Shown here: positions 57,126 to 64,000 of the stretch, one piece after another
Layout: every line of letters starts with the position of its first letter
How positions within the stretch are numbered: the first letter of the stretch is position 1
Source: Eupeodes corollae
Lineage: Eukaryota; Arthropoda; Insecta; Diptera; Syrphidae
DNA: 64,000 nucleotides
Reading direction: 5' to 3'
NCBI RefSeq assembly: GCF_945859685.1
Contig: NC_079147.1
Location: 189,765,174-189,829,173, forward strand
Position numbers and translations under genes: made by a program
The notes under the pieces: generated by a model
What the model saw: only the letters and a program-made list of their open reading frames with translations
Database searches by the model: none
Told to the model about the DNA's origin: nothing

Positions 57126-58436
57126 TGCTAAAATCTACCCGCGCCAAAAAAAAACTATATTTCTGTTTCCCTAAAGCTCGAAATAGTTTGAGCACTTTCG
57201 TCCTCAGTTTGTTGCACATTTGAAATTAATTTTACAACTTCGTTATCATTTTGTTCAATTGTTTACAAGGGAGATAACTAAGGTTTAAAAAACTTTCAAA
57301 TTTGTTTCAGTTTGTTTTCTCATTCTTGTGATTAATTTTGTCTTTTATTTCCGCTTCATTCAGTGATAAAACTAATTTGAAAAGGGTTTACCCACCGAAT
57401 CAGATGGTCAATATACTGGAGAACAAAAAGAATAAACATGCGCAACATTTGCAACCTGCTTGGCATAGTTGTTTAATCCATTAGCTTATTTTCAGTATGA
57501 TGAATTTTAGAGAAACATAATTTAGAAATAAGGAACAAATATAAATCTGTATAGATATTAAACTGAATATTCTGGTTGTTTTAATAATGTGCTCATTAAA
57601 AGATTAAAATTTTAGTCAACCATAAAACAAAGTCGTTCAAAAAACAACCAAATTAACCAAAAGATTAAAATTTTAAATTTTATATTCATATCCCATCATT
57701 GATTAAATAAATCATAATCGTTGACTTTAATATTTGTATAATCTTCTCAATTAAGAGAACTCATAAAAATATAAAAAAGGACAAATCCAAGAAAAAAAAG
57801 ATATTTCCAAAATCAAAATATAACATAACCTTGACCTTTAAGTTTTAAATGTTTTTTTTTTTGTGATGCGTTTGCTGTTTTTATTTACAATTTTTTGCCG
57901 AACATCAACAAAACAAAAATTGTTGACAAAGTTTATTTTTGTTTGTTATTTCGAAATACAAATTTTCTGCATAACTTCTTGAATGAACTTCTCAAACCTA
58001 TAGTAAACCTTTGAATTTTAAACATTTATCCGTTGTTTAAAATTTCACGCTTACAAAATTAAACTTAATGACAAATTTAAACTTAATTTAGTTGTCAAAA
58101 CTATGTTTGTTTTATTTAAATAAATTTATAGAATTTCCTCGTTCAAAACCAGTGCTAAGGGCCACACCTGAGTTGTCTCATAATCTTATAAAAATATAAG
58201 CACATCTTTGAAACAAATCCATCGAGTTAACATAAATTTAGCATTATTTTACCCAAAATCAAAATACGCCATCGACTTGAATAATTTTGAATACAAAATC
58301 AACAATTTTTGAATATATTTTGTATGATTATTATTATTTAATTAATTCGACTTAAAAATAAAACAAATGAGAAGGTGTGATATCGCGATGAAACATTATG
58401 AACAAAAAATATTTAACCAATAAAAATTTCTCATCA
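57126..58436. other. no gene recognised
   Basis: AT-rich intergenic DNA. 57150-57250 shares phrases with 170-295 (see there). Downstream of the cuticle gene the minus strand has no clear AATAAA; AATAATAATAAT at about 58328-58345 is the nearest candidate region for its 3' end. Confidence 0.4.
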
Positions 58437-58849
58437 TCAATGATATGAAGCTGAGCCCTTGGAATGTGCGTGATGAGCATCATAGCCCAAAGGTTCACGA
58501 TGAACGACTGCGTTAAAGCCATTATGGTCATCAGCGGTGTAGACAACGGTCCTCTTGAAGCCATCGGCATCAATCAGACTGTATTGGCCATGGACGGCGT
58601 CACCATCGCGGGCTTCTGTTTGGCTCTTGATGTCGCCAGTGTGTTCATCATGAACGCCGTAGTTGAAATCGTACTTTGGCGGTGCATAGTAGTCGACTTG
58701 ATGGTGGGAATCGTGTGGGATCTCGTATTCTCCAGCAGCGGCAAAGCCGATAATGCAAAGGGCAACAACGATCTTCAAAACCAAAAGAATAAAAAAAATA
58801 TAAAAGGACGAACTTCAAAGCTCACTCTAATAATTACCTTAAGAGACAT
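58437..58849 (-). CDS. RR-2 cuticular protein (CPR family), two exons
   Basis: Secreted chitin-binding structural protein of the exoskeleton. Exon 1 is 58849-58838, encoding MSLK, with donor AAG|gtaatt. A 65-bp intron follows. Exon 2 is 58772-58437 with acceptor 'tttgaag', giving 115 residues. An intron after the first few codons is the classic layout of insect CPR genes. The signal peptide is 'MSLKIVVALCIIGFAAAG'. The chitin-binding 4 domain is RR-2 type: 'PPKYDFNYGVHDEHTGDIKS', 'QTEARDGDAVHGQYSLIDAD' and 'GFKRTVVYTADDHNGFNAVV', then 'HREPL'. The C-terminus is His-rich ('GYDAHHAHSKGSASYH'). An alternative in-frame ATG at 58784 lies inside the intron and is less likely. No defects. No neighbouring cuticle gene is in the window. 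Confidence 0.95.
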
Positions 58850-58942
58850 TTTCAAAATGTTTGTTTTTTGTTTACTTGTTGGATGAACTATCTGTTAAGA
58901 TGGCTTAGATGTGACTGTATCATTTGAGTGCATTACTTTGTT

Positions 58943-58950
58943 TATTTATA
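58943..58950 (-). promoter_or_regulatory. TATA box of the cuticular protein gene
   Basis: TATAAATA on the minus strand, about 95 bp upstream of the ATG at 58849. An initiator-like ACAGTC on the same strand at about 58917 is some 30 bp downstream, the expected spacing. Cuticle genes are usually TATA-driven and stage-specific. Confidence 0.7.
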
Positions 58951-60044
58951 AAGAAAGTTCAAGTGTAAGAGAGTTCCCCCCAAAAAACTACATACATCAA
59001 AGGTCTTGGCTTCCAAAAACCAAACCAAAACAACAACAAGCGAAAGACAATAACTCAGCTTTCAATTTCATTTTGACAGCTAGACAGGGAAAAAATGTAT
59101 TTATCTCAAAAAGTTATTCAAAGTATCTATACGCCAATAAAAAAAAAACCTAAACTGGTAAGTAACAAAGATACGTTATGCTATTTTTGTGAGGTTGGGC
59201 CAGAGTTGTCCCGTTGGAGGTTTCGACACCCATTACCCATATGAAACTCATTGAAGAGCAATTGTTTTTTCTTTTGTACATTTCTGCTCGTTAACGGGCA
59301 ATAGATAGATTTGAGTAAATTAAATTTTTTCAATTATTCATTTTTTCCCTCAAAAGTGATTACATCAGAATGAAGTAATCAAAAAATAAAAAGAAAAAAT
59401 TGTTAAAAAAAATCTATACCTAACAAAACATTTAAGAAAAAGTTAGTAGTTAAGCCATAAAGCTTCCATTATCTCTTATTTTTTATTGAGCCGCTTATAT
59501 ATTTTTGTTAAACGATGGACTCGGAAAGTGGAACAATGTCTGTAAAGAGTTTCGTATATTTTTGCTCGGTAACGTACATAATGTGTCTTTGAAATTGTTG
59601 GAATTAAAAGGTACATATACGTAAAGGTATGTTTGAGGTAAGTCGATGATAATGATGGAGTCTTGATAAATGGGTTAAGGTTACGTGGAATATGATATGG
59701 GAACACTCCAGACCATTTGATTAAAGTCTTGGATAAGGCAAAAGTATAGTTTGAACTTTCAAAGCGAACATTTTGTAGTCTTTTCGAAAAAAAGGAAATC
59801 AGTCACGATTTCCGATCAATTAAAGCCAACTTTAAAACAATGTAGTTGTCAAAATGTTTCATTAATATTTAATATCTATAGAACTTTTTTATAGTATTCG
59901 AAATAATAACGATTATTTTTTATTTTATTGACTCATTTTCTAACTCCTAACCGATTTAAATTTGTTAAAGTACATTTTAAATCAATTTGATCACGATGAG
60001 AAGCAATTGTTTGCAAATGGATTGAGCAAATGTTTTTTTTTTTT
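58951..60044. other. no gene recognised
   Basis: AT-rich intergenic DNA upstream of the cuticle gene. Short A- and T-runs only. Confidence 0.4.
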
Positions 60045-61460
60045 AATATTTTTAATATTTAATATGATAAAGATAGGCTGGGATGCAACCCTTACTGACA
60101 ACTTTCCATCCCGTCTATCGATTTGTCTTGCTTAAAAGTTTTTAGGTTTTCGTGTTTTGTTAAAAAAGTTGTCAGTTGAATTATTCTTAAAAAAATTTAA
60201 ATTACCGACAATATTTTTCATATAAGGAAATAGTTTAGTTGGGAAATCTACTTTTGTTAAATAGATTTTAAGTCGAAAATAAATTTTTACCAATTTTAGT
60301 AGCATTTCTTAAATTTTTACAAGTTGGATTAATGAAATTAATTTGATATATATCAAGAACCGAACATGAGTTTTTACCAAAATTGCGTACTATTTCTTGT
60401 TCATTTGATTTTTTGTGAAAAAACGGACTTTTGCTTTTTTATAAAAAAAAACTACTGAATATCGAAAACAAATTTTCTGTTTAATAAGAAAGTTCAAAGA
60501 CAATATTTTTAATTTTGAAAATTTATTTGAGTCAAAAGTACCTACATTATTACCAAGTGTTAGTATTGTTTTTGTGTTAATTTTTAGTAAAAAAAACTGT
60601 CAATGAGATTTTTCTCAAAATTTTACTGAATGTTAAAAATAATAAAAAGATGAAAGTATTTTAAAGCCAATATCTCAAAGTTTTGAAAAGATTTTTGAGT
60701 CGAAAATCAATTTTTACCAACTTTTATTAATTTTTATTTTTTGTGAAAAAACTGTCAATTAGATTTTTCTCAAAAATTTTCGGAATGTTGAAAACAATAA
60801 TTCTTATAAGATAAAATAATTTATAAGCCATAATCTCAATTTTTTGTAAAGATATTTGAGTCGAAATTCAATTTGTACTAACTTTGAGAAATGTGTTTTT
60901 TAGGTTTTTATTTTTTAATAAAAAAACTGTTAATTCGATTTTTCTCAAAATTTTAAAAGATATTAAACACGTTATTTTTCGTTACTCAAAATTGTTTTTG
61001 AGATAAAATCATTTTGTATTCGTAAAATTTTTGAGGTGGCACATTTTTTTTCAGTTTTTTTGATTTATAAAAAAAACGTTTTTTGGATTTGTTTTCAAAA
61101 AATAAACTTGTTTGGTATCACGTTACAATATATCCTATTAAATTTAATTCAAGTCATTAGGGTTTTTGGTTCGAAAGATATTTAGGTTTAAATACAATTT
61201 TTAACTTTTTTTTTAAACTGCTATGGTTAAAAAACCATCCACGCAATTTTCTTAAGAGGCGTTTCTGCATCTTTCTGCCTTATTGTCTGTATAACAAAAT
61301 TTATTTGAAGTCGATATCTCTTCTGGTTCTAGAGTACGGTCGTACGAACGTAGTTACACACGCACCTTTTATTTCGACTCTAGGGACCTTGAAAAGTCGG
61401 TCAATGTCAAAATTTTCAATTTGACAAATTGGACCCATTACAATAACTTCCTATGGGACG
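60045..61460 (-). repeat. AT-rich 174-bp-unit dispersed repeat, copy E (longest)
   Basis: The longest copy, with both termini. One end has 'aggctgggatgcaaccct' and 'caactttccatcccgtct' (60074-60120), matching 11495-11550. The other has 'tttcgactctagggaccttg', 'tttgacaaattggacccatt' and 'acaataacttcctatggg' (61370-61458), matching copies B and D. Between them 'ctgtcaat..gatttttctc' recurs at about 60597, 60752 and 60927, i.e. every 155-175 bp. It also has the 'gatatctcttctggttct' and 'gtacgaacgtagttacacac' segment near 61310-61365. No coding frame. Confidence 0.9.
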
Positions 61461-61554
61461 TTAAGAAGGACATATTTATTCAAATAATTGATTTATATTT
61501 ATTTATTTAATTTCTATAGCCAGAAAAATTAGACAAAAATCGTCTTACTTAAAA

Positions 61555-61860
61555 AAATCACATCAATTTTTTAAGAAACCAGCTTTTTTGTATCATCTTT
61601 GAAGAAGTCCAATGATGCCACCAGCCCATAAACCGCACCAAACTGTGACTTTTTCGGGATGCATTAGTGGCTCTTGCAATCTTATAGCTAATATTCACTC
61701 CAAAATAAACGTACCCATTGAGCCAAATATGAGCTTTGTCGCTGAACACAATTTTTCGGTAAAGAAGGGCGCGATGAACTTTCTTAACCAGAGCACACAT
61801 TTTGGTAATAAAATTCAATAATTTACAAGCGTTGTTCGTTTGCAGTTAAATTATAGACCA
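61555..61860 (-). mobile_element. Tc1/mariner-superfamily transposase remnant (copy 4)
   Basis: Minus strand: 'KMCALVKKVHRALLYRKIVF' and 'SDKAHIWLNGYVYFGVNI' (first catalytic Asp in FSDKAH; 61810-61710), then in another frame 'LMHPEKVTVWCGLWAGGIIG' (61665-61610). Sequence is lost after 'LLQR'. The best-preserved piece of this transposase type in the window. Confidence 0.8.
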
Positions 61861-62564
61861 AACTTTAGATGTTTGATAGTGAAAAAAACACGAAACTTGC
61901 GTCAGCTGTTTTAAAATATTTTGCCAAAAAGATAATAGCTGAAAAATCACCCTTTATAAAGCTTTTTGAGACTATTCAACTTCATGAATTAAATTCGTGA
62001 TGATTTAAAAAAAATTAATCTTTATTTCAGTTTTTTTTATATAATTTTATATCTTCAATATCTCTTTATCTCTGCACTGTAATATGATTCTTCAGTTGTC
62101 TGGTATTTTTGACGACTTGACTAATATCTTATTTAAAGAGTGTGTAGAATTGGAGGTTTTTCTGATAATTTTACGTTTATCTTTACTTGAGAGAATGGTG
62201 GATGGGGGGGGGGGTCACACATTTCACATAAAGACAAGTTTTTACTCACAGCTTAAAAATGTTCTTTAATGTTCTCTAAAGGAGGCTGACCAACTTTAAA
62301 CAACATAATGTACCTAACATTAACACATTTCAAAAGCTAAAGTGACAACTTGAGTCATAAAATTACTTTAGAATATACTGTTATCCGAAGAACACTACAA
62401 AAAATCAAAAACTCAGAAAATAAAATTGAGAGATTGGGAGATATGAAGAATTTTCTGGCTTTTTTGACGTAGTTTTTTCGAATTCAATTTTCGTTATTCT
62501 ATTATTACTATCACTATAACTCTGCTAACTAGTAGCAGAAAATATTTCGATCTTAAAAGAGTCA
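61861..62564. other. no gene recognised
   Basis: AT-rich, with an isolated run of 11 G at 62204-62214 that stands out and may be a hypervariable or error-prone site. Nothing else that I can support. Confidence 0.4.
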
Positions 62565-64000
62565 ACTTACTTACTTACATACTTAAGGTGGCGCTACAGT
62601 CCGGGGCCGACCTGGGCCTCAACCAACAAGCGTCTCCAGCCAGCTCGGTCCCTAGCTAGCTGTCTCCAGTTTCGCACGCCAAGTTGGTTGAGGTCCTCTC
62701 CCACCTGCGTGCGCCACCTGAGTCGCAGTCTTCCTCTGCTGCGCCGCCGTCCCTCGGGATTGGATTCGAAGACCTTCCGGGCTGGAGCGTTGATGTCCAT
62801 CCGCTCTACATGACCTAGCCATCTAAGCCGTTGGACTTTAATTCTGCTAACTAGGTCAGGTCCATTCTCCATCTATGCGTACGGGACCAAAAATCACCCG
62901 AAGAATTTTTCTCTCGAAGCATCCTAAGACGCTCTCATCTTTCTTTGACAGGGTCCAGGCCTCAGCTTCATAAATGAGAACCGGGATGATGAGTGTCTTA
63001 TAGATGGTGATTTTACATGCTCGAGAGAGGACTTTACTTCTCAAATGCCTTCTAAGTCCAAAGAAGCAGCGATTTGCAAGAGTTATTCTTAGTTTCATTT
63101 CAGCGCTGGTGTAGTTGTCTGTATTAATAGCGGTGCCTAGGTAGACAAAGTCCTTAACTACCTCAAAGTTATAGCTGTCCATGGTGACGTTTTGTCCAAT
63201 ACGTCGTCGTTCAGTGTCCTTTTTTGATGACAGCATATACTTGGTCTTGCCCTCATTGACCACTAAACCCATCTTCTTCGCTTCCAAATTGGATGGATCT
63301 TTGGAAGATTGTGCCTCTAGTGTTGACGGTTGAGTTTTGCACAATTCTTTCCAGAACGATGTTGAAAAAGTCGCATGACAGTGCATCGCCTTGTCTAAAA
63401 CCTTTTTTGACATTAAATGCATCGGTAAGATCTTTTCCGTCCTTGATAGAGCAGCGTGCATTCTCCAACGTCATTCTGCACAAACGGATAAGTTTGACAG
63501 GGATGCCAAAACTAGACATTGCTCTGTAGAGCTCTTCCCTATAGATGCTGTGATACGCGGCTTTAAAATCGATAAAGAGATGGTGGGTATCGATTTGAAG
63601 CTCCTGGGTTTTTTCCAAGATCTGCCGCAGTGTGAATATTTGGTCGATAGTGGACTTTCCTGGTCTGAAGCCACACTGATAAGGACCAATCTGGTTGTTG
63701 CCGAACGGCTCCAGACGTTCACATAATACGGCAGAGAGGATCTTATACGCAATGTTAAGGAGACTGATGCCTCTGTAGTTGGTGCAGTTTATAGGGTCTC
63801 CTTTCTTATGTATCGGGCACACTATGCTGAGATTCCACACATCGGGCATGCTTTCTTACGACCATATTTTGCAGATGAGTTGGTGCATGCTCCCCACCAA
63901 GTCATCGCCTGCTGCTTTCAATAGTTCGGCAGCGATGCCGTAAGCTCCAGCAGTTTTGTTTGACCTAAGTTTAGATATAGCTATCTTCACTTCGTCAAGG
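62565..64000 (-). mobile_element. RTE-type LINE, runs off the window
   Basis: Minus strand; the 3' (TAAG)n-like tail is at 62565-62587. Reading from 63849: 'NLSIVCPIHKKGDPINCTNY', 'CGFRPGKSTIDQIFTLRQIL', 'HLFIDFKAAYHSIYREELYR' (Asp changed to His next to the catalytic motif region) and 'GFRQGDALSCDFFNIVLERI'. At about 63290 a deletion of roughly 85-90 bp removes the YADD box, and near 62870 about 55 bp are missing. C-terminal 'QVGEDLNQLGVRNWRQLARD' is intact. Very similar to 31622-35112 in DNA, but its catalytic site is gone. The 5' part lies beyond 64000. Confidence 0.93.

Noticed and set aside
58464..58886. 140-codon open frame on the plus strand
   Set aside because: Exact antisense of the RR-2 cuticular protein gene. 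The sense strand has a signal peptide, a chitin-binding domain, an intron and a TATA box.
62204..62214. Run of 11 G
   Set aside because: Striking in AT-rich DNA but without context. A sequencing or assembly artefact is as likely as biology.

Overview
The window is AT-rich, intron-bearing nuclear DNA from an insect, most likely a fly (Diptera). The signs are GT-AG introns of roughly 60-115 bp next to one giant intron, an RR-2 cuticular protein gene, a canonical eukaryotic tRNA-His(GTG), and a dense mixture of insect-type transposons. I cannot name the species. Only three elements look like working host genes: a core-1 beta-1,3-galactosyltransferase-like gene (minus strand, 50777 to 35610), a small RR-2 cuticular protein gene (minus strand, 58849 to 58437) and a tRNA-His (plus strand, 23039-23110). 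An enoyl-CoA hydratase domain-containing-3-like sequence (54855-55650) is a broken, intronless pseudogene.

Layout. 1-7 kb: decayed LINEs (RTE, jockey, an unassigned RT, an RNase H-bearing LINE), a hairpin-forming minisatellite and a Tc1/mariner-type fragment. 9-11.6 kb: a MITE with long inverted repeats, a mariner remnant, and a copy of an AT-rich repeat with ~174-bp internal units. 12.6-15.5 kb: LINE debris, including an RTE copy split by a hAT element with 8-bp target duplications. 17.4-20.1 kb: an unclassified 2.7-kb element with 11-bp inverted ends. 20.2-25.4 kb: two CR1/jockey-group LINE copies flanking the tRNA-His, the first carrying an internally deleted LINE. 27.7-31.36 kb: a Helitron helicase remnant split by an RTE copy. 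31.6-35.1 kb: a full-length RTE retrotransposon with a perfect 13-bp target duplication, broken by only two nonsense changes.

35.6-50.8 kb is the galactosyltransferase gene. Its five coding exons join in frame to 361 residues. Introns 1, 2 and 4 are 82-114 bp, but intron 3 is about 13.8 kb and holds two sense-opposed LINEs, a nested pair of CR1-like LINEs, and an LTR-retrotransposon fragment inserted in a copy of the AT-rich repeat. 52.4-57.1 kb: Tc1/mariner-type remnants and a piggyBac transposase pseudogene fused to the tail of the enoyl-CoA hydratase pseudogene. 58.4-58.95 kb: the cuticle gene with a TATA box. 60-61.5 kb: the longest copy of the AT-rich repeat. 62.6-64 kb: a further RTE copy running off the window.

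The genes do not form a pathway. The window is best read as a transposon graveyard built around one large-intron gene, and the nested insertions give a relative order of events. The least explained structures are the AT-rich repeat with nucleosome-sized internal units (five copies), the 17.4-20.1 kb inverted-repeat element with its small unassigned reading frame, and the palindromic minisatellite.
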